Positions 34,942 to 42,987 are shown, counted from the first letter of the stretch. The stretch is 64,000 bases of DNA from Pontixanthobacter aquaemixtae (GCF_009827395.1 NZ_WTYX01000001.1:522001-586000); one strand, 5' to 3'. Notes: generated by a model from the letters alone, not told the origin. Translations and numbers: made by a program.

Positions 34942-35436
34942 TCAGGCCTTGTACATCCCCTCGCGCAAATTGATGCCGTGCTCGATCCACGCTTTCATAC
35001 AGCAGAGCATTTGCGACCAGCCCTGGCAATTGCCGTAGGAACCGCGCCGCGCGGCATCGCTGTCGCGCCAGCCTTCTTCTGCAATCTCTACCATCGTCCC
35101 GCCTTCCACTGATTTGAAAGTCATCGTTACGGTGGTGTTGTAATCAGCTTCCGCACCGGAATCATGATCCTCTGCGCCATCGACATTGGGCGGGTCGCTT
35201 TCATAGGCGGGCCATTGCAGGACGATCCGTTCGTTTTCGACGACCTCGATAATCTCGACATCGAACGCGCCGGGATAGTCGTGGAATTCCCATTGCATGG
35301 TAGCGCCCGTTTCCATTTTGCCTTGCGCGCCGCCGGTAGTGAAATATCCGGACAGCTGATCCGGATCGACAACCGCCTTGAACACTTCGTCTACCGGGCG
35401 GGAGATGCGCGTCGCCACTCTGAACTTGATTTCCAT
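34942..35436 (-). CDS. AHSA1/SRPBCC domain protein
   Basis: A 164-residue START-like protein: VATRISRPVDEVFKAVVDPDQLSGYF at the N-terminus and TMVEIAEEGW ... GWSQMLCCMKAWIEHG at the C-terminus define the AHSA1 (activator of Hsp90 ATPase-like) group. These proteins bind small hydrophobic ligands; the ligand is unknown. ATG 35436 (MEIKFRVA) has GGAG upstream; the longer frame to 35487 would run through the palindrome. It is divergent from an ArsR regulator, a very common pairing. Confidence 0.9.
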   Translation of the reverse strand: MEIKFRVATRISRPVDEVFKAVVDPDQLSGYFTTGGAQGKMETGATMQWEFHDYPGAFDVEIIEVVENERIVLQWPAYESDPPNVDGAEDHDSGAEADYNTTVTMTFKSVEGGTMVEIAEEGWRDSDAARRGSYGNCQGWSQMLCCMKAWIEHGINLREGMYKA

Positions 35437-35467
35437 TGGTCGCTCCTGGCTTGATTCTCGCGATAAT

Positions 35468-35487
35468 ATGTTATAAAAATATAACAT
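35468..35487. promoter_or_regulatory. Perfect palindromic operator at the arsR start
   Basis: ATGTTATA (35468-35475), AAAA, then TATAACAT (35480-35487): perfect 8-bp arms with a 4-base centre. The right arm includes the A and T of the arsR ATG (35486). It lies in the 49-base gap shared with the divergent AHSA1-like gene, so a bound ArsR dimer would block both. The DNA is strikingly AT-rich against its surroundings. Confidence 0.72.
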
Positions 35488-35836
35488 GTCAAACGAGGAT
35501 CAAATCGATCTAATTTTCAAAGCGCTTGCCAATCCGGTGAGGCGGGCGATCTGTGACGAGCTGAAATTGCGGCCTCTCACCACCAAACAAATTTGCATGG
35601 GTTTTCCCGATCTGGATCGGACAACGGTGATGCAGCATTTGAAAGTACTGGAAAGCGCCGGATTGTTGATCCCCGTGCGCAAGGGGAGGGAGCGTTTCAA
35701 CTATCTGGACGCCATGCCGATAGAACGGATTCACCAACGCTGGATCGGTCCGCATGCGGCCGCTGCGACCTCTGCACTGGCGCGCCTGAAGCGCGACTTG
35801 GAAGAGGGGGCAAAGGATAAGCTTAGCGCGAGTTAG
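35486..35836 (+). CDS. ArsR family transcriptional regulator
   Basis: A 116-residue winged-helix repressor. The HTH region is FKALANPVRRAICDELKLRPLTTKQICMGFPDLDRTTVMQHLKVLESAGLLIPVRKGRERFNYL, with TTVMQHLKVLESAGL as the recognition helix. No cysteine cluster typical of metal sensors is present (only scattered Cys), so it is more likely the SRPBCC-associated, non-metal type. Its start codon lies in the palindrome 35468-35487, which fits autoregulation and control of the divergent AHSA1 gene. Confidence 0.93.
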   Translation: MSNEDQIDLIFKALANPVRRAICDELKLRPLTTKQICMGFPDLDRTTVMQHLKVLESAGLLIPVRKGRERFNYLDAMPIERIHQRWIGPHAAAATSALARLKRDLEEGAKDKLSAS

Positions 35837-35884
35837 TTGCGCTCGCTTGCCCTGCTTGTTGTGCGGCGCTAACCGCACCCTACG

Positions 35885-37297
35885 ATGCAGTATATCTCAA
35901 CTCGCGGAAGCGCTCCTGCGCTCGATTTCGAAGGCGTAACACTGGCCGGGCTTGCCAGCGATGGCGGGCTGTATGTTCCGCAAGAATGGCCGCGCTTTAC
36001 CGAGGCGGAAATTGCCGGGCTCGCGGGCCTTCTCTATCCCGAACTCGCCGCGCGGATCATGACGCCTTTTGTCGGCAGCGCGCTATCGGCCGACGAACTG
36101 CGCGAATTATGCACCGCCGCCTATGGCCGATTTGCGCATGACGCGGTCACCCCGCTGAAGCAGTTTGATGAACAGCAATGGCTGCTGGAACTGTTTCACG
36201 GCCCGACACTCGCATTCAAGGATGTCGCTTTGCAATTGCTTGGGCGGCTGTTCGAAACCTTCCTCTCGCGAAGGGAAGCGCATCTCACGATTGTCGGCGC
36301 GACCAGCGGAGACACGGGCTCTGCAGCGATTGACGCGGTGGCCGGGCGCGACAAGATCGATATCTTTATGCTCCACCCCAAAGGCCGGGTGAGCGATGTG
36401 CAGCGCCGCCAGATGACGACGGTGCTTGCTCCCAACGTTCACAACATCGCGATCGACGGCAGTTTTGACGATGCGCAGGCATCGGTAAAACGGATGTTCA
36501 ATGATCCGGCGATGGCATCGTCCAAAGGCGGGCGCTTCCGTATTGGCGCGGTCAATTCGATCAATTGGGCGCGGCTGATGGCCCAGGTCGTCTATTATTT
36601 CGCCGCTGCCCTGCAATTGGGCGCCCCGCATCGCAAAGTCGCATTTTCGGTTCCGACGGGCAATTTCGGCGATGTATTTGCAGGCTATGTCGCGGCCCGG
36701 ATGGGTCTGCCGATCGAGCGATTGATCGTGGCAACCAATGTGAATGATATCCTCCACCGCGCGCTTGCGAACGGGGATTATTCGGCGGGTACGGTGACGC
36801 CGACCGCTGCTCCGTCGATGGATATCCAGGTCAGTTCCAATTTTGAACGTTTGCTGTTCGATTGCGGCGGACGCGATGGCGCGACCATGGCCAAGCAGAT
36901 GCACGGGTTCGAAACGACCAAGGCCATGCAGCTAACCAATGCGCAGCGCGAAGGCGCAGCCGGATTGTTCACCAGCGCCCGTGCCGATGCCGATGACATG
37001 GCCCGTGCGATGCGCTGGGCGAGCGAAGCGGCGGGCGATATTATCGATCCGCATACCGCGATCGGGCTTCACGCCGCGCGCCAATCGGGCATCGCCGCCG
37101 ATATTCCCGTTGTCACTTTGGCGACCGCGCATCCCGCAAAATTTCCCGACGCAGTCGAGCGGGCGACCGGCACCCGCCCGAGCCTGCCGCCACGCGTCGG
37201 TGACCTGTTTGCCCGCGAAGAACGGTTTGACGAATTGTCCGGCGATTACGATGCGCTTGCCGCTTATGTCGCAGAGCGGGCCACCGAGTCGGACTGA
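35885..37297 (+). CDS. thrC: Threonine synthase
   Basis: A 470-residue PLP enzyme that converts O-phosphohomoserine to threonine. MQYISTRG starts the protein; PLP-binding Lys112 is in LFHGPTLAFKDVALQLLG; the SGDTGSAAIDAVAGRDKIDIFMLHPKGRVSDVQRRQM segment and VPTGNFGDVFAGY (phosphate-binding) follow. This is the long (fold II, type 2) version usual for Gram-negatives. It is followed by the methyltransferase gene with a one-base overlap. Confidence 0.97.
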   Translation: MQYISTRGSAPALDFEGVTLAGLASDGGLYVPQEWPRFTEAEIAGLAGLLYPELAARIMTPFVGSALSADELRELCTAAYGRFAHDAVTPLKQFDEQQWLLELFHGPTLAFKDVALQLLGRLFETFLSRREAHLTIVGATSGDTGSAAIDAVAGRDKIDIFMLHPKGRVSDVQRRQMTTVLAPNVHNIAIDGSFDDAQASVKRMFNDPAMASSKGGRFRIGAVNSINWARLMAQVVYYFAAALQLGAPHRKVAFSVPTGNFGDVFAGYVAARMGLPIERLIVATNVNDILHRALANGDYSAGTVTPTAAPSMDIQVSSNFERLLFDCGGRDGATMAKQMHGFETTKAMQLTNAQREGAAGLFTSARADADDMARAMRWASEAAGDIIDPHTAIGLHAARQSGIAADIPVVTLATAHPAKFPDAVERATGTRPSLPPRVGDLFAREERFDELSGDYDALAAYVAERATESD

Positions 37298-38187
37298 TGG
37301 CGGAACTACGCGAAGCGCCGCTGTTGCTTCCCGGATCGTCGTGGGACGATTACGGGCTGGTCGATAGCGGCGACGGACGCAAGCTGGAACGGTATGGGGA
37401 TTACCGTTTCATCCGCCCCGAACCGCAGGCCATGTGGCAACCGCGCCATGGCAATTGGGATTCGCATGGCGAATTCGTGCCGGGATCCGATGAAGATGGC
37501 GGCGGGCGCTGGCAATTCGACAAGCCGGTCCCGCGCGAAGGCTGGCCGCTCACATGGCGCGATGTCGGTTTCACCGCGCAATGCACGCCATTCCGGCATT
37601 TGGGCTTCTTCCCCGACATGGCGCCGGTATGGGATTGGATGCTTGAGCAGTTGGACGGGAAATCCGATGCAGAGACGCTCAACCTGTTCGGCTATACCGG
37701 GGTGGGATCGCTCGCATTGTCGGGGACGGGACGGGTCACCCATGTCGATGCTTCGAAGAAATCGGTCGCCCAAGCTCGGGAGAACGCCGCGCTTGCCGGG
37801 CTGGAGGATCGCCCGGTCCGCTGGCTGGTCGATGACGCAGCAAAATTCACCGCACGCGAAGTACGCCGCGGACGCCGCTATGACGGTATCATCCTGGATC
37901 CGCCCAAGTTTGGCCGCGGCCCTAAGGGGGAAACCTGGCGTATCGAACAGGGATTGCCCGATCTGGTTTCCGATTGCCGCGAACTGCTCGATCAAGACAG
38001 CAGGTTTCTGTTCCTCACGGTCTATGCAGTGCGCATGTCTAGCCTCGCTCTGGCCGGGCTGCTCGCAGAAATGTTTGGCGACATGCCCGGTTTGATCGAA
38101 CATGGCGATCTGGCGGTACGCGAGGAAGGCGAAGCAGGGCGCTTGCTGCCCACGGCAATCTTCGCGCGTTGGTCCAATCGGAGTTAA
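37297..38187 (+). CDS. Class I SAM-dependent methyltransferase, RlmI/rRNA-MTase-like
   Basis: A 296-residue protein resembling the C-terminal catalytic part of RlmI-type rRNA m5C methyltransferases. Motif I is LNLFGYTGVGSLALSGTG, followed by VTHVDASKKSVAQARENAALAG, and the catalytic-type motif IILDPPKFGRGPKGE. It lacks the N-terminal PUA domain of E. coli RlmI; the N-terminus has RYGDYRFIRPEPQAMW instead. rRNA as substrate is inferred. It starts within the thrC stop, so translational coupling is likely; folB follows 8 bases later. Confidence 0.85.
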   Translation: MAELREAPLLLPGSSWDDYGLVDSGDGRKLERYGDYRFIRPEPQAMWQPRHGNWDSHGEFVPGSDEDGGGRWQFDKPVPREGWPLTWRDVGFTAQCTPFRHLGFFPDMAPVWDWMLEQLDGKSDAETLNLFGYTGVGSLALSGTGRVTHVDASKKSVAQARENAALAGLEDRPVRWLVDDAAKFTAREVRRGRRYDGIILDPPKFGRGPKGETWRIEQGLPDLVSDCRELLDQDSRFLFLTVYAVRMSSLALAGLLAEMFGDMPGLIEHGDLAVREEGEAGRLLPTAIFARWSNRS

Positions 38188-38195
38188 AGACACTT

Positions 38196-38567
38196 ATGGC
38201 CGATTCGCTGATCCTTGAAGTTGCCGATCTGGAGCATGATGTCCTGACCGGCATTTACTCGGAAGAAACGGGCAAACCGCAGCCGCTGCGCATTACCATC
38301 CAGGCGAAGCTCAAAGTCGCTGATCGTTATGATCCGGATACGCCGCTGGAAGCCAGCAAGAACTATATGGACCTCAAATTCGCGGCGACCGAAGCATTGC
38401 CCGAAGGCGTTCATTTCAAACTGATCGAAGCGCTGGCAGATCACATTTGCGAAACGCTGCTGGTGCAGGATGACCGGATCGAAGCGGTGACGGTAAAGAT
38501 CGTCAAACTGGCTATCGCCGAAGCCAATGAGAAAATCGGCATCACCTTGACTCGCGAGCGGCGCTGA
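38196..38567 (+). CDS. folB: Dihydroneopterin aldolase
   Basis: A 123-residue tunnelling-fold enzyme (folate synthesis: dihydroneopterin to 6-hydroxymethyl-dihydropterin plus glycolaldehyde). Family marks: DLEHDVLTGIYSEE (start of the first strand pair), DPDTPLEASKNYMDLKF, and HICETLLVQDDRIEAVTVKIVKLAIAEAN with the conserved K in VKIVKL. ATG 38196 has GGAG 14 bases upstream; the frame extends to 38169 without support. Length is typical. Confidence 0.92.
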   Translation: MADSLILEVADLEHDVLTGIYSEETGKPQPLRITIQAKLKVADRYDPDTPLEASKNYMDLKFAATEALPEGVHFKLIEALADHICETLLVQDDRIEAVTVKIVKLAIAEANEKIGITLTRERR

Positions 38568-38572
38568 CAGCC

Positions 38573-38890
38573 ATGCAAGCGGTTTTGGCGATCGACACTT
38601 TGCCAGACACGGCGCTGGAAGCCGCCGCCGGATTTACCGCACAACACCTTCCCGCCATTCGCGAGCATTTGGGGCGGGGGGAGGATTTGGTCGTGGTGCT
38701 GCCACAAGCCGGCTATGACCACGCGGATTGGCGGCGCGCGGCGGTGCGCGATCTGGCGCGGGCATATGCACCGGTCCGGGTGAATTTCATCACTGCGGCG
38801 GCGCAAAACGCCGTCGATGCCTCGGTCGAATATCTCGCCGAGGCCCCCGGCGTGACCGGTCAATATCTGCCCCTGAACGCCGATGGATAA
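38573..38890 (+). CDS. Partial SDR-like (Rossmann) protein of unknown function
   Basis: A 105-residue protein. Its C-terminal half resembles the end of a short-chain dehydrogenase: LARAYAPVRVNFITAAAQ matches the LAP..VRVNAI strand, and AVDASVEYLAEAPGVTGQYLPLN matches the end of pteridine-reductase-like SDRs. The TGxxxGIG and YxxxK motifs are missing, so it cannot be an active SDR. It is 5 bases after folB and its end overlaps moaA by 8 bases, so it is tightly packed in the operon. A remnant of a FolM-type reductase or a conserved small protein are both possible. Confidence 0.65.
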   Translation: MQAVLAIDTLPDTALEAAAGFTAQHLPAIREHLGRGEDLVVVLPQAGYDHADWRRAAVRDLARAYAPVRVNFITAAAQNAVDASVEYLAEAPGVTGQYLPLNADG

Positions 38891-39887
38891 TCCCGCGCCA
38901 CTGGTTGACGGTTTTAACCGGCGCGTTTCCTACCTCCGGCTGTCGGTCACCGATCGCTGCGATTTGCGCTGCACCTATTGCATGCCCGAACGGATGACAT
39001 TTCTGCCCCGCGCTGAAATTCTGACGCTCGAAGAACTTTACGGTCTGGCGCGCGGGTTTATGGAGCGCGGGATCACCAAAATCCGCCTGACCGGCGGTGA
39101 GCCTCTGGTTCGGCGCGATGTGATCTCATTTGTGAAGACGCTGGGCCGGCATGTCGGGAGCGAGCTCGACGAATTGACGCTAACCACCAATGCGACGCAG
39201 CTTGCCCAGCATGCGCAGGCGATTGCCGATGCAGGCGTGAAGCGCATCAATATCTCGCTCGACACGCTTGATCCCGAAACATTCCAGCGCCTTACCCGCC
39301 GCGCCGCATTGCCCATGGTTCTGGCCGGAATCGACGCGGCGCAGAAGGCGGGCTTGCGCGTAAAGCTCAATTGCGTTGCGCTCAAAGGGATCAATGATCG
39401 CGAAATCCCGCATATGATTGCCTGGGCGCACAAGCGCGGCTGCGAGCTCACCTTGATCGAGACCATGCCGCTTGGCGAAGTAGATCAGGACCGCGCCGAT
39501 CACTATCTGCCGCTGCCTGCAGTTATGGATGATCTGGACGAACGCTGGACGCTGGTGCCATCAACGCACACGACCGGCGGCCCGGCGCGATATTTCGATA
39601 TTGCGGAAACCGGCGGGCGGCTTGGTATGATTACTCCGCTAACCAACAATTTCTGCGCCGGCTGCAACCGGGTGCGCGTAACTGCCACGGGTCAGCTTTA
39701 TCCCTGTCTCGGCGGGGGCGAATGTGTTGATTTGCGCAGGGCGATGCGATCGGGTGATCCGCAGGGCAATCTCGCCGCCGCGCTGGACACTGCGATGCGG
39801 ATCAAGCCCGAACGCCATCATTTCCGCATAGAAGAGGCCGGGGCAAAGCCTGCCCAGCCGCGCCACATGTCGATGACAGGGGGGTGA
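38883..39887 (+). CDS. moaA: GTP 3',8-cyclase, radical SAM
   Basis: A 334-residue enzyme of molybdenum-cofactor synthesis. The radical-SAM cluster CxxxCxxC is Cys26, Cys30, Cys33 in SVTDRCDLRCTYCMPE; the second [4Fe-4S] site is Cys258, Cys261, Cys275 in NNFCAGCNRVRVTATGQLYPCLG. IRLTGGEPLVRRD, the SAM motif, is at 67-79. The C-terminal GG needed for catalysis is present (MSMTGG). With moaD and moaE it makes precursor and synthase; moaC and moeA are not in the window. Confidence 0.98.
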   Translation: MDNPAPLVDGFNRRVSYLRLSVTDRCDLRCTYCMPERMTFLPRAEILTLEELYGLARGFMERGITKIRLTGGEPLVRRDVISFVKTLGRHVGSELDELTLTTNATQLAQHAQAIADAGVKRINISLDTLDPETFQRLTRRAALPMVLAGIDAAQKAGLRVKLNCVALKGINDREIPHMIAWAHKRGCELTLIETMPLGEVDQDRADHYLPLPAVMDDLDERWTLVPSTHTTGGPARYFDIAETGGRLGMITPLTNNFCAGCNRVRVTATGQLYPCLGGGECVDLRRAMRSGDPQGNLAAALDTAMRIKPERHHFRIEEAGAKPAQPRHMSMTGG

Positions 39888-39888
39888 A

Positions 39889-40131
39889 ATGACCGCGCGT
39901 ATTCTATTCCTGGGCCCGTTGGCTGACCTGGCAGGGGCCGCTGAAATGCAGGCGCAAACCCCGCTCGATTGGGCTGGCCTGCTCTCGCTGGTCAACGCAG
40001 AAACAAAGGCCGAATTGCAAAATGAACGCATCAATGTCGCTTGCGGTGGCAAGGTTTTGGCGGTGAAATCCGAACTGATGGCGCAAGACGGTGACGAGGT
40101 CGCCTTGCTCCCGCCGGTAAGCGGTGGCTGA
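39889..40131 (+). CDS. moaD: Molybdopterin synthase sulfur-carrier subunit
   Basis: An 80-residue ubiquitin-like protein ending in the Gly-Gly tail (LLPPVSGG) that is thiocarboxylated by MoeB-type enzymes and inserted into MoaE. Other family traits: ILFLGPLADLAGA at the N-terminus and MAQDGDEVALLPPVSGG at the end. The start follows the moaA stop by one base and moaE follows by 3. Confidence 0.95.
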   Translation: MTARILFLGPLADLAGAAEMQAQTPLDWAGLLSLVNAETKAELQNERINVACGGKVLAVKSELMAQDGDEVALLPPVSGG

Positions 40132-40134
40132 TTA

Positions 40135-40578
40135 ATGCGCGATATCCGCCTGCTGACCAATCCGTTTGTACCCGGCATGCTGATTGGTCCATTCGCCAAT
40201 GCCAACCCCGGACTGGGCGGAATTTGCACTTTTGTAGGCGAAGTGCGCGGGGAGGGCGGCGTCGAGGCGCTGGAGCTGACCCATTACGAGCCGCTGACGC
40301 TACCCGGAATGGAAGAACTGGCGGACACGGCCTGCGCGCGCTTCGGTTTGATGGGGCTGCTGATGGTCCACCGGATAGGCAAACTGCGTTGCGGAGAACC
40401 GATCGTCTGTGTGTCTGCTGCGGCCAAACACCGGCGCGGGGCTATCGACGCGGTCGATTTTTGCATGGATCACCTCAAGAGCGCGGCATGGTTCTGGAAG
40501 CGCGAAAAGCGGGCTGACGGGTGGCACTGGATCGAGCCGCGCGATCAGGACCACGCCGATTTGGCGCGGTGGAAATAA
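40135..40578 (+). CDS. moaE: Molybdopterin synthase catalytic subunit
   Basis: A 147-residue catalytic subunit that adds two sulfurs to precursor Z. GGICTFVGEVRGEGGVEALELTHYEP is the N-terminal signature, VHRIGKLRCGEPIVCVSAAAKHR the central one, and the catalytic-lysine region FWKREKRADGWHWIE closes it. Length is typical. It ends 79 bases before the FNR-box gene, after which the operon presumably stops. Confidence 0.96.
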   Translation: MRDIRLLTNPFVPGMLIGPFANANPGLGGICTFVGEVRGEGGVEALELTHYEPLTLPGMEELADTACARFGLMGLLMVHRIGKLRCGEPIVCVSAAAKHRRGAIDAVDFCMDHLKSAAWFWKREKRADGWHWIEPRDQDHADLARWK

Positions 40579-40588
40579 TTTTCGCAAA

Positions 40589-40604
40589 TTTGATCGAGAT
40601 CAAA
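40589..40604 (+). promoter_or_regulatory. Consensus FNR/FixK-type box
   Basis: TTTGATCGAGATCAAA: the core TTGAT-N4-ATCAA (40590-40603) matches the FNR consensus exactly. Its centre (40596.5) would be 41.5 bases upstream of a start near 40638, a class-II activator position, followed by the AAGGAG ribosome-binding site at 40645-40650 and the ATG at 40657. The facing gene at 41080-41775 encodes an FNR-type regulator. Confidence 0.85.
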
Positions 40605-40656
40605 GCGCAAAGCGGGCTTCGGGTTCAAACATGTCTCCAACACCAAGGAGACTGTC

Positions 40657-41079
40657 ATGTCCAAGCATATTTCCCGCCAGATCATTGCCGAACGCGCAAT
40701 CGTAAAAACCGGATTGGAAACCGTTCCGGAAGCTGACCGCAGCTTCAATTTGCCAACCGGCCTCTACATCACAACCGCTGGCCTGTATTTCGCGTTTCTG
40801 GCGATCATGGCCGTGGGGTTCTCGTCTCCCGGGCTGATTGTTCCGATGGGGATCTTCGTGATCTTCCTGACCGCATTCTTTGGCCTTGCAGCGCTGTTCG
40901 TAAAAATTGACCCGGCTGCAAAATCGAAAATCATCCGCTGGAGCCAGCTGCGTTCGCAGGGAATCGATACTTACACCGGGCGCCTCTCGATGAAGGACAC
41001 AATCATCCAGATGCTGATCCTTCCGGTGCTGATCGTAATGTGGGGGCTGGCGGTCACATTAATCGCTGCGCTGGTCTGA
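40657..41079 (+). CDS. Three-helix membrane protein of unknown function, FNR-box controlled
   Basis: A 140-residue protein with membrane helices at about 35-56, 60-83 and 116-138 and a cytoplasmic basic loop (90-112). I do not recognise the family. A strong ribosome-binding site (AAGGAG) and an exact FNR box 53 bases upstream indicate expression under oxygen limitation or redox control. It converges on the FNR-type gene with directly abutting ends (41079/41080). Confidence 0.75.
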   Translation: MSKHISRQIIAERAIVKTGLETVPEADRSFNLPTGLYITTAGLYFAFLAIMAVGFSSPGLIVPMGIFVIFLTAFFGLAALFVKIDPAAKSKIIRWSQLRSQGIDTYTGRLSMKDTIIQMLILPVLIVMWGLAVTLIAALV

Positions 41080-41775
41080 TCAGGGGAGCAGATCACTCGC
41101 AAGCTGCAGCCGCGCGGGGTCGACCAGTTCGATCCCGCGCGTTCCTCTTTTTGCAATTAAACCGCCGCGTTCGAGCTTGGTCAGCTGGCGGCTGACCGTT
41201 TCGATCGTCAGGCCGAGCAGATTGGCAATCTCTCCGCGCGACAGCGGCAGATCGAACACGGTTGCCGGATGGCATGGGGAATCGCTCGCCGCTTGCGCCA
41301 GGGACAGGATCAGCGCGGTGACTTTCTCAGACGCGCTGTTCTTTCCGGTCAAAGCGAGCAGCGCCCGCGATGCGTGAAGATCTTCCTGCGCGCGCCGGAA
41401 CAGCGCCTGAGTGAGAGCAGGATGGCGATCGAGCGCCCGCTCCATTGCCGATCGCGCGAAGACGCACAGATCGCAATCGGACAGGGCGACCACATCATAA
41501 TCGGCAAAGGGGCGGAAAAGCTCTCCGATAAAACCGGCGGGGTGGATGAGCGCCAGAATCCGCTCTGTCCCGTCATGATCGGTGGATGTCACTTTCATCG
41601 CGCCGGACAGCAAAGTCGCACAGGCAGCGTCGCTGTCCCCTGCGCGGAAGAGCGTTTCGCCTTTTGAGAGCTGCACGCTGCGACCGGCGGCAGCGAGCGT
41701 GGAGCGTTCTTCTTCAGACAAGACTGCGCAAGCCGCCCGATCGCGCACCGGGCACGTGGCGCAGGCCAGGCTCAT
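41080..41775 (-). CDS. FNR/FnrN-type transcriptional regulator
   Basis: A 231-residue Crp/Fnr-family protein. The N-terminus has Cys5, Cys8 and Cys16 (CATCPVRDRAAC) and a further Cys at 104 (SDCDLCVF), near the position of E. coli FNR Cys122, enough for an O2-sensing [4Fe-4S] cluster. The HTH (about 178-207, LSRGEIANLLGLTIETVSRQLTKLERGGLI) has Glu192, Ser195 and Arg196 in the E-xx-SR pattern that reads TTGAT half-sites. The cluster spacing C-x2-C-x7-C resembles FnrN more than E. coli FNR (recalled). Overlaps the lipoprotein gene by 4 bases. Confidence 0.93.
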   Translation of the reverse strand: MSLACATCPVRDRAACAVLSEEERSTLAAAGRSVQLSKGETLFRAGDSDAACATLLSGAMKVTSTDHDGTERILALIHPAGFIGELFRPFADYDVVALSDCDLCVFARSAMERALDRHPALTQALFRRAQEDLHASRALLALTGKNSASEKVTALILSLAQAASDSPCHPATVFDLPLSRGEIANLLGLTIETVSRQLTKLERGGLIAKRGTRGIELVDPARLQLASDLLP

Positions 41776-42275
41776 CGCCCGAAATTGCCCCGCAATTCGG
41801 CCAGCACCCGATCCTCTTCGCGGACATAACCGATCACTTCGTCTCGGGCTGCGGCGACCGCTTGCCGTTGTTCGAAAGCGAGTGTGGCATCGACATAAAG
41901 CAGGTCGAGATCGCCCAACGCCACAGCGGTTACGCTGCGCAGTGAATCGAGATCGGCCATCGCAACCTGCGCGGCGGCCCAGGAATCGCTGGTCACCGCA
42001 GCACCCACACCCGATGCCACCGTGCGGCGCGCACGAGGTGCGGCGGCCATAAAGGCGCGGTGGCTATTTGCTGATTCGGCGCGAATCTGATCAAGTTGCC
42101 CCGCGATTTCCGCGCGAAGCGGCGCCGGTTCAAGCGGTTCGGGCGCTTCGAAGAATCCACTGACCCGTTCGGCATCACGAATCGCGAGCGAGGGATAGGT
42201 TTTTCCCGAGGAAGCGCAGCCAGCGAGTATGGTGCAGCTGAGCAGGACCGATAGAGTGAGCGTGCCGTTTCGCAT
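41772..42275 (-). CDS. Predicted lipoprotein of unknown function
   Basis: A 167-residue protein with a lipoprotein signal (MRNGTLTLSVLLSCTILAGC, lipobox LAGC). The mature part is Ala-rich and largely helical, with LRAEIAGQLDQIRAESANSHRAFM and VREEDRVLAELRGNFGR at the end, possibly coiled coil. No family recognised. Its end overlaps the FNR-type gene start by 4 bases, so the two are cotranscribed. Confidence 0.75.
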   Translation of the reverse strand: MRNGTLTLSVLLSCTILAGCASSGKTYPSLAIRDAERVSGFFEAPEPLEPAPLRAEIAGQLDQIRAESANSHRAFMAAAPRARRTVASGVGAAVTSDSWAAAQVAMADLDSLRSVTAVALGDLDLLYVDATLAFEQRQAVAAARDEVIGYVREEDRVLAELRGNFGR

Positions 42276-42374
42276 TGCGCCCCCTTTAGCACGGAGGAAT
42301 AGGCTTGCCAGCCCGAAGCGCGAAGTTGCGGCGAACCGCTAAGCGCAGATTGGCAAAAAACCCGGCGCAAAACG

Positions 42375-42402
42375 TTGACTTGCGCAGGTCATTCGCTTAT
42401 CG
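42375..42402 (+). promoter_or_regulatory. Candidate promoter of rplU-rpmA
   Basis: TTGACT (42375-42380), 16 bases, then TTATCG (42397-42402), which fits the relaxed -10 seen in GC-rich alphaproteobacteria. It would leave a leader of about 90 bases before the rplU ATG at 42502. Consensus only. Confidence 0.4.
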
Positions 42403-42501
42403 GCTCCCTTCTTTCCGGCGAACTGCCTTTCCGGCGGTTCATTGGGTGCGCCGTTTTTACGATGAAAGCGGCACTACAGATAAATTGAAAGTGATACGAC
42501 C

Positions 42502-42987
42502 ATGTTCGCAGTAGTGCGCACTGGCGGCAAACAATACCGGGTTGCTGCTGGAGACAAGATCGCCGTTGAAAAGCTGGCTGGCGAAGCCGGTGACACCGTA
42601 ACTCTGGGCGACGTTTTGCTCGCCGGTGAAGGCGATTCGATCGCCGACGCTTCGAAAGTGTCGGTTTCGGCTGAAATCATCGCGCAAGCGAAGAGCCAGA
42701 AGGTCGTTGTCTTCAAGAAGCGCCGTCGCCATAATTACCGCCGCAAGGCAGGCCACCGTCAGCAGATGACTCTGCTGCGGATCACCGATGTTGGCTCTGG
42801 CGCGAAGAAGGCATCGGCCAAAAAAGCTGACGAGCCGAAGAAAGCTGCTCCAAAGAAGGAAGCTGCAAAAAAGGCACCAGCCAAAAAAGCAGCTCCGAAG
42901 AAAGAAGCCGCTGCCAAGAAAGCACCAGCTAAGAAAGCCGCCCCTAAAAAGGCAGCTGCCAAGAAGAAACCAGCCGCTAAGAAATAA
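42502..42987 (+). CDS. rplU: Ribosomal protein L21 with Lys/Ala/Pro-rich tail
   Basis: A 161-residue L21. Residues 1-98 are a normal L21 ([20 protein letters not shown], then [20 protein letters not shown] with the rRNA-binding basic patch). From about 99 onward comes a ~62-residue tail of repeated [13 protein letters not shown] units, like histone H1, not needed in most L21 proteins (~103 residues). Such tails occur in some alphaproteobacteria. Followed after 36 bases by rpmA, the usual order. Confidence 0.97.
   Translation: MFAVVRTGGKQYRVAAGDKIAVEKLAGEAGDTVTLGDVLLAGEGDSIADASKVSVSAEIIAQAKSQKVVVFKKRRRHNYRRKAGHRQQMTLLRITDVGSGAKKASAKKADEPKKAAPKKEAAKKAPAKKAAPKKEAAAKKAPAKKAAPKKAAAKKKPAAKK

Noticed and set aside
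40657-41079. The FNR-box membrane protein as a cytochrome oxidase subunit
   Set aside because: No heme or copper ligands (no conserved His/Cys pattern) are present in its three helices, and the sequence does not resemble ccoN/O/P/Q; left as unknown.
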